NCBI GenBank assembly: GCA_963788935.1
Contig: CAWBIM010000016.1
Location: 186,001 to 250,000, forward strand
Direction of reading: 5' to 3'
Source of the DNA: JAOPZW01 sp963788935
GTDB lineage: Bacteria > Actinomycetota > Thermoleophilia > Solirubrobacterales > Solirubrobacteraceae
DNA length: 64,000 nucleotides
Shown: piece by piece, positions 31,390 through 41,130 of the stretch
How positions within the stretch are numbered: the stretch's first letter is position 1
How the letters are laid out: every line of letters starts with the position of its first letter
Made by a program: the position numbers and the translations under genes
The notes under the pieces: generated by a model
The model's database searches: none
What the model saw: only the letters and a program-made list of their open reading frames with translations
What the model was told of the DNA's origin: nothing

Positions 31390-33437
31390 GCTTCGAGCCC
31401 AGCGGCGGCCGCGTCCCGCCGATCACCCCGCAGCTCGCGCTGCGCGTCGCCGTCCTCGGCGTGATCGCCTTCGCCCTGTTCGGCATCGTCTTCTTCCGCC
31501 TCTGGTACCTGCAGGTGCTCTCGGGCGACCAGTACCTGCGCCAGGCGCGCGACAACCGCGTCCGCGAGCTCAGCGTCCAGGCGCCGCGCGGGGCGGTGCT
31601 CGACCGCAACGGCGAGCCGCTCGTGGAGAACCGCGTCGCGACCGTCGTGAAGCTCGACCCCGAGCGCCTGCCCGTCTCCGAGCGCGACGCCGCCGCGACG
31701 TGGGGCCAGCAGGTCACCGCGCGCAGCCGCCGGCCGAAGGGCAAGAAGGGCCCGCAGATCCCGATCCCCGAGGCGACGACCCCGAACCTCGTCCTGCGCT
31801 TCGAGCGCCTCGGCCGCGCGCTCAACATGTCGCCCCGGACGATCCAGGAACGGGTCGTGCGCTCCCTGACGCTCGTCCCGTACGCGAGCGTGACGGTCAA
31901 GACCGACGTCCCGGCGACCGTCCGCAACTACCTGCTCGAGCGCACCGCGCAGTTCCCCGGCGTCGACGTGCAGAAGGTCTACCTGCGCCGCTACCCCAAC
32001 CGCGACCTCGGCGCCCAGATCGAGGGCACGGTCGGCGAGATCAGCCCGACGGAGCTCGCGCTCGACCGCTTCCGCGGCGTGCGCCAGGGCACGATCGTCG
32101 GCAAGGAGGGCATCGAGCGCGCCTACGACCGCTACCTGCGCGGCGTCGACGGCGCCCAGCGCATCACGGTCGACGCGCTCGGCCGGCCGAAGGGCACGCC
32201 GCAGGAGCGCGACCCGGTCCCGGGCCGCGCGCTGCGCACATCGCTCGACCTCGACCTGCAGCGCACCGGCGAGGCGGTCCTCGACCGCACGATCGCGTCC
32301 GGACCGGGCACCGCGGGGGCGTTCGTCGCGCTCGACCCGCGCGACGGCGAGGTCCTCGCGCTGGGCTCGAACCCGTCCTACGACCCGGCCGTCCTGTCGC
32401 GCCCGATCACCCAGAAGCGCCTCGAGCAGCTGTTCGGCCCGGACGCCGGCTCGCCGCGGTTCAACCGCGCGATCGGCGGCCTCTATCCGACGGGCTCGAC
32501 GTTCAAGCCGATCACGGCGTTCGCCGCGCTCAGCCAGGGCATCATCACGCCCTCGACGCCGATCAACGACCCCGGCTGCATCGAGATCGGCGCCGCGAAG
32601 CAGTCGTTCTGCAACGCGGGCAAGGAGGTCAACGGGACGCTCAGCCTGCCGCGCGCGATCCAGGTCTCCTCGGACGTCTTCTTCTACACGCTGGGCCGCG
32701 ACCTCAACCCGCTCGACGGCCAGCCGCTGCAGAAGATGGCCCACCGCCTCGGCCTCGGCGAGGCGACGGGCATCGACCTCCCGGGCGAGGGGCCCGGCCT
32801 CGTGCCCGACCGCCGCTGGCGCGCGGAGGTCGGCGACCGCGAGCGCCGCTGCCGCAAGCGCCGCCACATCCCGCTGACCGCGCTCGTGGGCTGCGGGATC
32901 TCCGACATGCGCCCGTGGACCGTCGGCGACAACGTGAACCTCGCGGTCGGCCAGGGCGACCTGCAGGCCTCGCCGATGCAGATGGCCGTCGCCTACGGGG
33001 CGATCGAGAACGGCGGGCGCGTCGTGCGCCCGCACCTCGGCGTCGCGGTCGAGGACCAGAACGGCCGCGAGCTGCAGAAGATCGATCCGGGCGCGCCGCG
33101 GCGGGTCAGGATGGATCCGGGCGCCCGCGCTGCGATCATGTCGGGCCTGCACGAGGCGACCACCGGAGACGGCACGTCGGCCGACGTCTTCAAGGGCTGG
33201 AATCAGAAGGCGTTCCCGGTCTACGGCAAGACCGGCACGGCCGAGCGTGCGGGCCATGGAGATCAATCCTGGTACGTGTGCTTCGTGCCCAACAAGAGCC
33301 GCCCGATCGTGCTGGCCGTGACCGTCGAGGACGGCGGCTTCGGCGCGGAGGCGGCCGCCCCGGTCGCACGCGTCATGCTGGCGCAGTGGTTCGGGCAGAA
33401 GAAGACCTTCATCGCCGGCAAGTCGCACACACGCTGA
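31386..33437 (+). CDS. mrdA: Penicillin-binding protein 2 (elongasome transpeptidase)
   Basis: A 683-residue class B PBP. One N-terminal membrane helix (VAVLGVIAFALFGIVFFRLWYL), a dimerisation domain starting QAPRGAVLDRNGEPL, and a transpeptidase domain with STFK (Ser371), the SxN-type motif as SSD in QVSSDVFFY, and KTG (Lys615) in YGKTGTAER. The loop around CIEIGAAKQSFCNAGK contains a cysteine pair. It crosslinks peptidoglycan during lateral growth together with RodA encoded next. Confidence 0.95.
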   Translation: MSFEPSGGRVPPITPQLALRVAVLGVIAFALFGIVFFRLWYLQVLSGDQYLRQARDNRVRELSVQAPRGAVLDRNGEPLVENRVATVVKLDPERLPVSERDAAATWGQQVTARSRRPKGKKGPQIPIPEATTPNLVLRFERLGRALNMSPRTIQERVVRSLTLVPYASVTVKTDVPATVRNYLLERTAQFPGVDVQKVYLRRYPNRDLGAQIEGTVGEISPTELALDRFRGVRQGTIVGKEGIERAYDRYLRGVDGAQRITVDALGRPKGTPQERDPVPGRALRTSLDLDLQRTGEAVLDRTIASGPGTAGAFVALDPRDGEVLALGSNPSYDPAVLSRPITQKRLEQLFGPDAGSPRFNRAIGGLYPTGSTFKPITAFAALSQGIITPSTPINDPGCIEIGAAKQSFCNAGKEVNGTLSLPRAIQVSSDVFFYTLGRDLNPLDGQPLQKMAHRLGLGEATGIDLPGEGPGLVPDRRWRAEVGDRERRCRKRRHIPLTALVGCGISDMRPWTVGDNVNLAVGQGDLQASPMQMAVAYGAIENGGRVVRPHLGVAVEDQNGRELQKIDPGAPRRVRMDPGARAAIMSGLHEATTGDGTSADVFKGWNQKAFPVYGKTGTAERAGHGDQSWYVCFVPNKSRPIVLAVTVEDGGFGAEAAAPVARVMLAQWFGQKKTFIAGKSHTR

Positions 33438-33438
33438 T

Positions 33439-34656
33439 ATGCCGCCCCGCACCGTCGCCCCGAACCCCGCCATCCAGGACGTGATCGACACGCCCCCGCC
33501 CGCGACCACGCGGCCGACGGGCATGCTGCTGCCGTTCGATCCGATCCTCTTCCTGGCCGTGATCGGGCTGTGCGCGGGCTCGCTGCTGACGATCGCGGAC
33601 GCGACGTCCGACGACATCGCGGGCCAGCCGCACTACTACGTGACGCGCCAGGCGATCTTCTTCGGCGTCGGGATGGTCATCGCGCTCGTGCTCTCGCGCG
33701 TCGACTACTCACGGCTGCGCGAGCTCAAGTACGGCGTCTACGGCCTCCTGATCGTCACGATCCTGGCCGTCCAGGCGCTCGGCTCCGTCGCCCGTGGCTC
33801 GCGGCGCGCCATCGACACCCCGTTCTTCTCGTTCCAGGCCTCCGAGCTCGGCAAGGTCCTGCTCGTCGTCGCGCTCTCGGCGTTCATCGTCGATCGCTCG
33901 CGACGGCTGCAGGCCCGCGACACGCCGGCCCGGGTGATGCTCCTCACGCTGATCCCGGCCGCGTTGGTGATCGTGCAGCCGGACCTCGGCTCGGGCCTGG
34001 TCTACATCGTCATCGGCCTCGCCACGATGTTCGTGGCGGGCGTGAGCTGGCGCCCGTTCGCGGCGCTGTTCGCGCTCGGGGCGGTGGCGATCGCACTGAC
34101 CCTCGTGGTCGCGCCGAAGGTCGGCGTGACCGTCCTGCACGACTACCAGAAGGAGCGCCTGACGGCGTTCCTCAAGCCGTCGGAGAACCCCGCCGACCAG
34201 GGCTACCAGCAGAACCAGTCGCGCATCGCCATCGGCTCCGGTGAGAAGACCGGCCGCGGCCCTGACGCGACGCAGACGAAGCTCAACTTCCTGCCCGAGC
34301 ACCACACCGACTTCATCTTCGCGGTCGTGGGCGAGCGCTGGGGCTTCGTCGGAGCCGCGTTCGTGCTGTCGATGTACGCCCTGTTGATCTGGCGCGGGCT
34401 CCGCATATTGACGGTCTCGAAGAACCTGTTCGGCGCCATCGTCGCCGGCGGCATCGTCGCGATGCTGATGTTCCAGGTCTTCGTGAACGTCGGCATGAAC
34501 GTGGGGATCATGCCGATCACCGGGATCCCGCTTCCCCTCTTCAGCTACGGGGGATCCTCGGTACTGACAACTTTCCTGGCCGTCGGCCTGCTGCAGTCGA
34601 TCTACGCGCAGGGGCGCGCGGCTGCATCGCTCAAGGGCCGCGTCCTGGCTCTCTAG
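33439..34656 (+). CDS. rodA: RodA peptidoglycan glycosyltransferase (SEDS family)
   Basis: A 405-residue polytopic SEDS protein with about ten helices. Signatures are RRAIDTPFFSFQASELGKV, the catalytic-Asp region IVQPDLGSGLVY, QNQSRIAIGSGEKTGRG, LPEHHTDFIFAVVGERWGF and LPLFSYGGSS. It polymerises lipid II glycans, paired with PBP2. It starts one base after the mrdA stop. The N-terminal ~30 residues are a proline-rich extension. Confidence 0.95.
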   Translation: MPPRTVAPNPAIQDVIDTPPPATTRPTGMLLPFDPILFLAVIGLCAGSLLTIADATSDDIAGQPHYYVTRQAIFFGVGMVIALVLSRVDYSRLRELKYGVYGLLIVTILAVQALGSVARGSRRAIDTPFFSFQASELGKVLLVVALSAFIVDRSRRLQARDTPARVMLLTLIPAALVIVQPDLGSGLVYIVIGLATMFVAGVSWRPFAALFALGAVAIALTLVVAPKVGVTVLHDYQKERLTAFLKPSENPADQGYQQNQSRIAIGSGEKTGRGPDATQTKLNFLPEHHTDFIFAVVGERWGFVGAAFVLSMYALLIWRGLRILTVSKNLFGAIVAGGIVAMLMFQVFVNVGMNVGIMPITGIPLPLFSYGGSSVLTTFLAVGLLQSIYAQGRAAASLKGRVLAL

Positions 34657-34670
34657 GAGAATGTTCAAGC

Positions 34671-36923
34671 GTGAAGAAGCAAGTCATCGTCAGCGTCGAC
34701 CGCGGAGAGACCCGGGTCGCGCTGCTTGAGGCGACCGGGACACCGGCCGCCAAGCCGACGCGAGGTGGGCGCGGGCGCCGCAAGGCGAACCCCACCGCCG
34801 GCTACCGGGTCGCGGAGCTCTATCTCGAGCGCCGCGGCAACCGCTCCATCGTGGGCAACATCTACAAGGGCAAGGTCGACAACGTCCTGCCCGGCCTCGA
34901 GGCCGCCTTCGTCGACATCGGCCTCGACAAGAACGGGTTCCTGCACGTCGACGAGATCGTCCTGCCCGGCGTCGAGACGCCGCGGCGCGGCCGGGGCAAG
35001 GAGGGCGGCAAGAAGATCTCCGACCTGCTGAAGCCCGGCCAGGAGGTCGTCGTCCAGGTCGTCAAGGACCCGCTCAAGACCAAGGGCGCGCGGCTGTCGA
35101 TGGAGCTCACCATCGCCGGGCGCTACATGGTCTACACGCCGACCGGCGAGGGCGTCGGGGTCTCCAAGCGCCTCGACGACAAGGAGCGCGAGCGCCTGCG
35201 CCGCGCCGCCAAGGGCCTCGACCTGAACGGCGGCGGCGCGATCATCCGCACGGCCGCCTCGGGCGCCAAGCGCGAGGACTTCGAGCGCGAGCTGCAGTAC
35301 CTCTTCAAGCTCCACGAGGTCCTCGAGCAGCGCGTCGAGACCTCGCCGGCGCCGTCGCTCGTCTTCCAGGAGGCGGACCTCTCGGTCCGCGTCGTGCGCG
35401 ACATCTTCTCCGAGCACTTCGAGAAGGCGGTCGTCGACGACGAGAAGCAGCACCACCGCCTCGTCTCGTTCTTCACCCGCACCGCGCCGGAGCTCGTCGA
35501 CCGCGTCGAGCTCTACGAGGAGTCCGAGCCGCTGTTCGAGGCCTACGGCGTCGAGGAGGTCATCCGCGGCCTCGTCTCGCGGCGGGTCGACCTGCCCAGC
35601 GGCGGCTACCTGATGATCGACTACGCCGAGGCGCTGACGGTCATCGACGTGAACTCCGGCTCGTTCGTCGGCCGCGGCAAGCAGGCCCGGCTGGAGGACA
35701 CGATCACGCGCACGAACCTCGAGGCGGCCGAGGCGGTCGTCAACGAGCTGCGCCTGCGCGACATCGGCGGGATCATCGTCATCGACTTCATCGACATGGC
35801 GCGCGCCCGCAACCGCGACGCCGTCCTGAAGACGCTGCGCAAGGCGCTCGACGAGGACCGCACGAAGACCTTCACGGCGGAGATCTCCAAGCTCGGCCTC
35901 GTCGAGATGACGCGCCAGAACGTCACCGAGGGCGTCCGGGAGATCATGACCCGGCCGTGCCCGACCTGCGACGGCGACGGCGTCGTCCTCTCGGAGGAGA
36001 CGGTCGCGATCGAGTTCGAGCGCCGCCTGCGCGACCTCGGCTCCCGCGCGCCGCGCAAGACCGAGGCGTTCCTCGTGCAGATGAACCCGCGGGTCTCGAG
36101 CCAGTTCACGGGCAACGGCGCGCGCGTGCTGCACCTCATGGAGATCGAGACCGGCAAGCACTTCCTGTTCACCGGCTCGGAGGGCCTGCCGCTCGACCAC
36201 TTCGAGGTCGTCATGGAGGGCGCCCTCGACGAGATCCGCGACGAGGCGATCCCGTTCCGCGACGGCGACGAGGTCTTCGTCACGATCGTCGAGCCGCACA
36301 TGTACGAGGTCGACGACGCGGTCGCGAAGATCGACGGCTACATCGTGTCGGTCGCCGGCGGCGGCGCGCACGTGGGCGAGAAGCGCCTCGTGCGGATCGT
36401 CGAGGCCGGCCGCACCGCGGCGACCGCGGTGCTCGTCGACAACGGCGCCGGGCCGGCGGCGAAGACCGCCGCGAAGACCGCCGCCAAGCCGAAGTCCACC
36501 ACCACCCGCGCCGCGCGGCCCCGCCGCAAGAAGGCCACGGCGGACGAGGAGGCCGCGGCCGAGGCGACCGTGGCGTCCTCCGACGCCGACGAGCCGTCCG
36601 AGGCCGGCGCGGCGTCCGCGGCCGCGGCGTCCGAGGCGGCCGCGGACACGGCCGCCGGGGGCGACGAGGCCGGCGCCGAGCCGCCCGAGGCCGCGCCCGC
36701 CCCGAAGCGCCGCACGCGCCGCAAGCCCGCGACGCCCGCCGCCGAGGAGGGTGCCGAGAACGGCGACCAGGCCGTGGCCGAGCCGTCGAGCGCCGCCGAC
36801 GGCGACGAGACGCCGGAGGGCCAGGACGAGGGCGATGCCGTAGAATCGAAGCCTCGGCGCCGCGGCCGCAGAGGCGGACGGCGCCGTTCCGCTGCCAAGG
36901 CGGAAGCAACCAAGGCAGACTGA
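34671..36923 (+). CDS. rng: Ribonuclease E/G family endoribonuclease
   Basis: A 750-residue RNase E/G. The S1 domain (NIYKGKVDNVLPGLEAAFVDIGLDKNGFLHVDE) contains a basic insertion; the catalytic DNase I-like domain has metal Asps in LTVIDVNSGSFVG and IIVIDFIDM; the zinc link is RPCPTCDGDG. Residues ~520-590 form an extra folded region, and the final ~160 residues are a low-complexity Ala/Lys/Glu tail with Arg-rich patches, likely an RNA or degradosome platform. GTG 34671 follows TAGGAGA. It precedes rplU-rpmA, a common arrangement. Confidence 0.94.
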   Translation: MKKQVIVSVDRGETRVALLEATGTPAAKPTRGGRGRRKANPTAGYRVAELYLERRGNRSIVGNIYKGKVDNVLPGLEAAFVDIGLDKNGFLHVDEIVLPGVETPRRGRGKEGGKKISDLLKPGQEVVVQVVKDPLKTKGARLSMELTIAGRYMVYTPTGEGVGVSKRLDDKERERLRRAAKGLDLNGGGAIIRTAASGAKREDFERELQYLFKLHEVLEQRVETSPAPSLVFQEADLSVRVVRDIFSEHFEKAVVDDEKQHHRLVSFFTRTAPELVDRVELYEESEPLFEAYGVEEVIRGLVSRRVDLPSGGYLMIDYAEALTVIDVNSGSFVGRGKQARLEDTITRTNLEAAEAVVNELRLRDIGGIIVIDFIDMARARNRDAVLKTLRKALDEDRTKTFTAEISKLGLVEMTRQNVTEGVREIMTRPCPTCDGDGVVLSEETVAIEFERRLRDLGSRAPRKTEAFLVQMNPRVSSQFTGNGARVLHLMEIETGKHFLFTGSEGLPLDHFEVVMEGALDEIRDEAIPFRDGDEVFVTIVEPHMYEVDDAVAKIDGYIVSVAGGGAHVGEKRLVRIVEAGRTAATAVLVDNGAGPAAKTAAKTAAKPKSTTTRAARPRRKKATADEEAAAEATVASSDADEPSEAGAASAAAASEAAADTAAGGDEAGAEPPEAAPAPKRRTRRKPATPAAEEGAENGDQAVAEPSSAADGDETPEGQDEGDAVESKPRRRGRRGGRRRSAAKAEATKAD

Positions 36924-36931
36924 GACATCCC

Positions 36932-37270
36932 ATGTACGCGATCGTGAAGACCGGTGGCAAGCAGTACCGCGTCGAGAAGGGCCAGACCCTCCTCGTCGAG
37001 CGCCTGCCCGACGAGGCGGGCGCCACGCTGCAGCTCGAGCCGATCATGTTCCGCTCGGACGACGTCGTCTTCGGCGCCGACGACCTCCAGAAGGTGCGCG
37101 TCGACGCGAAGATCGTCGAGCACCTGCGCGGCGAGAAGCTGCGCGTGTTCAAGTTCAAGCCCAAGCGCGGCTACCGCAAGCGCACCGGCCACCGCCAGAA
37201 CCTGACCCGCATCGAGGTCACGGACATCGTCGGCCCCGGCAATTCGAAGAAGAAGCAGGAGGCCGAGTAA
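36932..37270 (+). CDS. rplU: 50S ribosomal protein L21
   Basis: A 112-residue L21 starting MYAIVKTGGKQYRVEKGQ, with the C-terminal signature FKFKPKRGYRKRTGHRQ and a basic end. It binds 23S rRNA. It lies eight bases after rng and its stop overlaps rpmA (TAATG). Confidence 0.97.
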   Translation: MYAIVKTGGKQYRVEKGQTLLVERLPDEAGATLQLEPIMFRSDDVVFGADDLQKVRVDAKIVEHLRGEKLRVFKFKPKRGYRKRTGHRQNLTRIEVTDIVGPGNSKKKQEAE

Positions 37271-37548
37271 TGGCACACAAGAAGGGCCTCGGCTCGTCCC
37301 GCAACGGCCGCGACTCGAACGCCAAGCGCCTGGGCGTGAAGGTGTTCGCCGGCCAGACCGTGACCGGCGGCGAGATCATCGTCCGCCAGCGCGGCAGCCG
37401 CTTCAAGGCCGGCGACGGCGTCGGCATGGGCCGCGACGACACGCTGTACGCCCGCGCCGCGGGCAAGGTGCAGTTCACGGTCGGCCGCCGCGGCCGCGTG
37501 GTGTCCGTCGCGCCGTCCGAGAGCGGCGCGGCCGCCTCCGGCGACTAG
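37270..37548 (+). CDS. rpmA: 50S ribosomal protein L27
   Basis: A 92-residue L27 with the N terminus MAHKKGLGSSRNGRDSN that reaches the peptidyl-transferase centre, and GQRGSRFKAGDGVGMGRDDTLYA-type core (here RQRGSRFKAGDGVGMG). No N-terminal propeptide of the Firmicutes type is present. Confidence 0.97.
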   Translation: MAHKKGLGSSRNGRDSNAKRLGVKVFAGQTVTGGEIIVRQRGSRFKAGDGVGMGRDDTLYARAAGKVQFTVGRRGRVVSVAPSESGAAASGD

Positions 37549-37560
37549 CCCCGCTCGTCC

Positions 37561-37941
37561 GTGGAGCCGCGCGACGCCGCCCGCGTCTACGGCGCCGGGC
37601 GCGTCGCGATCGGCGCCGCGCTCGTCGTGGCGCCGCGCCTGCTCGGGCGCATCTGGCTCGGCGCGCCCGCCGCGACGCCCGCGGGCGCGGTGGCGATGCG
37701 CGCGCTCGGCGTGCGCGACGTCGTGCTGGGCGGGATCGCCGTGCACACGCTCGACCACCCCGACGTCGCGCCGCGTTGGCAGCGCACGTGCGCGGCGGTC
37801 GACGCGGTCGACCTCGCCGCGACCGTCGCCGCCCGCCGGTCGCTGCCGCCGCTGGGCTCGGCGCTCGTGATCGGGATCGCCGCCGCGGGCGCCGCGACCG
37901 GCGCCTGGCTCGGCGGCGCGCTCAGCCGTCCTGCGCCGTAG
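37561..37941 (+). CDS. Small membrane protein of unknown function (DUF4267-like)
   Basis: A 126-residue protein starting at GTG 37561, with three to four hydrophobic stretches (AGRVAIGAALVVAPRLLG, VAMRALGVRDVVLGGIAV, ALVIGIAAAGAATGAWLGG). The pattern of Ala/Gly helices with MRALGVRD resembles DUF4267-type proteins, an uncertain match. It overlaps the convergent SDR by 20 bases. The pair separates rpmA from obgE, which are normally neighbours. Confidence 0.65.
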   Translation: MEPRDAARVYGAGRVAIGAALVVAPRLLGRIWLGAPAATPAGAVAMRALGVRDVVLGGIAVHTLDHPDVAPRWQRTCAAVDAVDLAATVAARRSLPPLGSALVIGIAAAGAATGAWLGGALSRPAP

Positions 37942-38617
37942 GCCGCACGAAGATCTCGTTGACGTCGACCCGGGCCGGGCGGCTGACCGCGAACATCACG
38001 AGCTCGGCGACGTCGTCGGCCTCGAGGCGGCCCTCGCCCGGGTTGTCGAAGAACGGCGTGTCGACCATGCCCGGCTCGATGAGCGTGACGCGGCAGCCGG
38101 TGCCGTTCAGCTCCTGGCGCAGCGACTCGCCCATCGCCGTCACGGCGTGCTTCGTCGCCGAGTAGAGGCTGCCGGGCAGCGCGCGGCGGCCGGCGGCCGA
38201 CGACGTGATGACGAAGTGCCCCTGGCGGTCGCGGACCGCCTCGAGCGTCGCGCGGATCGTGTAGGCGACGCCGAGCACGTTCGTGAGGACCATCGCCCGC
38301 CAGTGCTCGGGCGAGTCGCCGAGGAAGCTGCGCTCGGCGCCGAAGCCGGCGTTGGCGAAGACGACGTCGATCCGGCCGAAGCGGTCGATCGCGACCTGCG
38401 CGAGGCGCTCGTTGTCCTCCCACTCGGCGACGTCGGCGGGCACGGCGAGGGCGACGTCGTCGCCGCCGAGCTCGCCCGCGAGCGCCTCGAGCTTGTCCGC
38501 CGAGCGCGCGGAGAGCACGACGCGGTACCCGGCCTCGACCGCCATGCGGGCCGTCGCGGCGCCGATCCCGGTGGACGCGCCGGTGATGAGGAAGACCTTG
38601 CGCTCGTCGTCGGCCAT
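37922..38617 (-). CDS. Short-chain dehydrogenase/reductase
   Basis: A 231-residue SDR. The NAD(P) motif is LITGASTGIGAATA at residues 10-23, VVFANAGFG replaces NNAG, and the catalytic Ser-Tyr-Lys appear in ITSSAAG and YSATKHAV. ATG 38617 was chosen for its AAAGGA site seven bases upstream; the frame extends eight more codons. It is divergent from obgE. Substrate unknown. Confidence 0.88.
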   Translation of the reverse strand: MADDERKVFLITGASTGIGAATARMAVEAGYRVVLSARSADKLEALAGELGGDDVALAVPADVAEWEDNERLAQVAIDRFGRIDVVFANAGFGAERSFLGDSPEHWRAMVLTNVLGVAYTIRATLEAVRDRQGHFVITSSAAGRRALPGSLYSATKHAVTAMGESLRQELNGTGCRVTLIEPGMVDTPFFDNPGEGRLEADDVAELVMFAVSRPARVDVNEIFVRPTAQDG

Positions 38618-38643
38618 GGGGTCCTTTCTAGAGTGGGACACGA

Positions 38644-39936
38644 ATGCTGTACGACAAGGCTCGCATCTTCGTGCAGGGCGGGGCCGGCGGGAACGGCGTC
38701 AGCTCCTTCCGCCGCGAGGCCCACGTCCCCCACGGCGGCCCGGACGGCGGGGACGGCGGCCACGGCGGCGACGTCGTGCTGCTCTGCGACGACTCGCTGC
38801 GCGACCTGCAGAGCTTCAAGCGCTGGCCGCACCACAAGGCCAAGCGCGGCCGCCACGGCGAGGGCGCGCTGCGGCACGGCGCCCGCGGCGAGGACCTCGT
38901 CGTGCGCCTGCCGCCGGGGACCGTGGTCGAGGACTGGGACGGGACCTCGTACGACCTCGTCGTGCCCGGGACGCGCGTCGTCATCGCCGCCGGCGGGCCG
39001 GGCGGGCGCGGCAACAAGCGCTTCGCGGGGCCGACGCGCCAGGCCCCGCGGTTCGCCGAGCGCGGCCTGCCCGGCGCCGAGGGCTGGGTCGACCTGCAGC
39101 TCAAGCTGCTCGCGGACGTCGGCCTCGTCGGGCTGCCGAACGCCGGCAAGTCGTCGCTGCTCTCGCGTCTCACGCGCGCCGCCCCGAAGGTCGCCGACTA
39201 CCCGTTCACCACCCTCGAGCCGGTGCTCGGCACGCTCGAGGGCGACGACCGCCAGATCGTGATCGCGGACATCCCCGGCCTCATCGAGGGCGCCTCGGCG
39301 GGCGCGGGCCTGGGCCACGACTTCCTCGCGCACGTCGAGCGCACGCGGCTGCTCGTGCACGTCCTCGACCTCGCGCCGCTCGACGGCTCCGACCCGGAGG
39401 AGAACTTCGCGACGATCGAGGCCGAGCTCGCCGCGCACGCCGCGCGCCTGGCCGCGCTGCCGCGCCTGCTCGCGCTGTCGAAGGCCGACCTCGTGCCCGC
39501 CGAGGAGGCCTCGCGGGCGGCGGCGGCGTGGGCGCAGCGGCTCGGCGACGACGTCCCGGTGCTCGTGACCTCCTCGGCCACCGGGGCCGGGCTGGACGAG
39601 CTCGCGGCGGAGCTGCTGCACCGCGTGCCGCTGGAGGCGCCGCGGCCGGCCGAGGCCCTCGCCGCCGAGGAGGACCTCGCCGAGCACCGCACGTTCCGCC
39701 CGGCCGCCGACCGCGGGTGGAACGTCGAGCGCCTGGCGGCGGGCGGCTTCCGCGTCACGGGCGAGCCGATCGAGCGCCTGCTCGCCCGCCACGACCTCGA
39801 CAACGACGAGGCGCTCGCGCACGTCGAGCACCGCCTGCACCGGATGGGCGTGGTCCGCGCGCTCGAGGCCGCCGGCTTCGAGCCGGGCGACGACGTCGAG
39901 ATCGCGGGCGTCGTGTTCGAGCTCGATCCGGGATAG
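38644..39936 (+). CDS. obgE: Obg GTPase (CgtA)
   Basis: A 430-residue ribosome-assembly GTPase. The glycine-rich Obg fold (GGAGGNGVSSFRREAHVPHGG, GGPGGRGNKRF) is followed by the G domain (GLPNAGKSSLLSRL, DIPGLIEGA, LALSKADL) and a C-terminal OCT domain (GFRVTGEPIERLLARHDLDNDEAL). The start ATG 38644 is preceded by TAGAGT at nine bases. Confidence 0.96.
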   Translation: MLYDKARIFVQGGAGGNGVSSFRREAHVPHGGPDGGDGGHGGDVVLLCDDSLRDLQSFKRWPHHKAKRGRHGEGALRHGARGEDLVVRLPPGTVVEDWDGTSYDLVVPGTRVVIAAGGPGGRGNKRFAGPTRQAPRFAERGLPGAEGWVDLQLKLLADVGLVGLPNAGKSSLLSRLTRAAPKVADYPFTTLEPVLGTLEGDDRQIVIADIPGLIEGASAGAGLGHDFLAHVERTRLLVHVLDLAPLDGSDPEENFATIEAELAAHAARLAALPRLLALSKADLVPAEEASRAAAAWAQRLGDDVPVLVTSSATGAGLDELAAELLHRVPLEAPRPAEALAAEEDLAEHRTFRPAADRGWNVERLAAGGFRVTGEPIERLLARHDLDNDEALAHVEHRLHRMGVVRALEAAGFEPGDDVEIAGVVFELDPG

Positions 39937-39945
39937 AACGTCCCC

Positions 39946-41040
39946 GTGGCCCGCTACGTCGTCAAGCTCGGATCGAGCATCGTCGCCGAGGACTCGGGCG
40001 ACCTGCGCGCGGAGGTCCTCGGCCGCATCGTCGACCAGGTCGCCGCCCGCCACGCCGCGGGCGACGAGATGGTCGTCGTCACGAGCGGCGCGATCGCCCG
40101 CGGGATGCGCGTGATGGCGCTGCCGATGCGCCCGCGCGCGATCGAGGACCTCCAGGCCGCGAGCGCGGTCGGGCAGGGCAAGCTCTACCGCGTCTACGAC
40201 GAGCTGCTGCGCGGGCACGGCATCACGTCGGCGCAGGTGCTGCTGACGTTCTTCGACATGAGCGCGCGCACGCACTACCTCAACGCGCGCCAGACGCTGC
40301 GGCGGCTGATCGAGTGGCGCGTCGTCCCGGTCATCAACGAGAACGACACGACGACGACCGACGACATCTCCTTCGGCGACAACGACTTCCTCGCCGCCCA
40401 GGTCGCGATCCTCATCGGCGCCCACCGGCTCGTGCTCCTGACCGACACCGACGGGCTCTACACCTCGGACCCGCGCACCGACCCGGCGGCCGAGCTGCTC
40501 GCCGAGGTCACGGACTTCGAGGCGCTCAGCCGCCTGGCGATCGGCCACTCGACGTCGCCGCTCGGCTCCGGCGGGATGCGCTCGAAGGTCGTCGCCGCCG
40601 AGATGGCGACCGCGGCGGGGATCCCCGCGACGATCTGCAACGGCCTGCGGGCGGGCGCGCTCGAGGCGATCCTCGGCGGCGGGGCCGGCGTCGGCACGCA
40701 CTTCCCGGCCCAGGAGGCGCGCTACTCGAGCTTCAAGCTCTGGCTGCGCTACGCCAAGCCGTCGCACGGGACGATCGTGGTCGACGCGGGCGCGGCCCGC
40801 GCCTTGCGCGACGGCGGCACCTCGCTGCTGCCGGTCGGCGTCATCGACGTCCGCGGCGGCTTCGACGTCGGCGACGCGGTGCACGTCACCGAGGGCGCGG
40901 CGGTGATCGGCAAGGGGATCACGAACTACTCCGCGCCCGAGCTGCGCCGGGTCATGGGCATGAAGAGCGGGCAGGTGCGCGAGGTGCTGCCGCGGGCGAC
41001 CGACGAGGCCGTGCACCGCGACTACTTCGTGCTCGTCTGA
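39946..41040 (+). CDS. proB: Glutamate 5-kinase
   Basis: A 364-residue enzyme making glutamyl-5-phosphate, the first step of proline synthesis. The kinase domain shows YVVKLGSSIVAEDSG, VVTSGAIARGM, VINENDTTTTDDISFGDND and LLTDTDGLYTSDPR; a C-terminal PUA domain follows (GTIVVDAGAARALRDGGTSL). GTG 39946 is nine bases after obgE. ProA, the next enzyme, is displaced to 45479 by three inserted genes. Confidence 0.95.
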   Translation: MARYVVKLGSSIVAEDSGDLRAEVLGRIVDQVAARHAAGDEMVVVTSGAIARGMRVMALPMRPRAIEDLQAASAVGQGKLYRVYDELLRGHGITSAQVLLTFFDMSARTHYLNARQTLRRLIEWRVVPVINENDTTTTDDISFGDNDFLAAQVAILIGAHRLVLLTDTDGLYTSDPRTDPAAELLAEVTDFEALSRLAIGHSTSPLGSGGMRSKVVAAEMATAAGIPATICNGLRAGALEAILGGGAGVGTHFPAQEARYSSFKLWLRYAKPSHGTIVVDAGAARALRDGGTSLLPVGVIDVRGGFDVGDAVHVTEGAAVIGKGITNYSAPELRRVMGMKSGQVREVLPRATDEAVHRDYFVLV

Positions 41041-41130
41041 CCGCCGGACCGCTCCGCGCCGGGCGCCGACTCAGGTACCGTCGGCCGCGCGCTCCCCGCT
41101 CGCGTCCCGACGTCGCCGGAGGTCTGCGAC

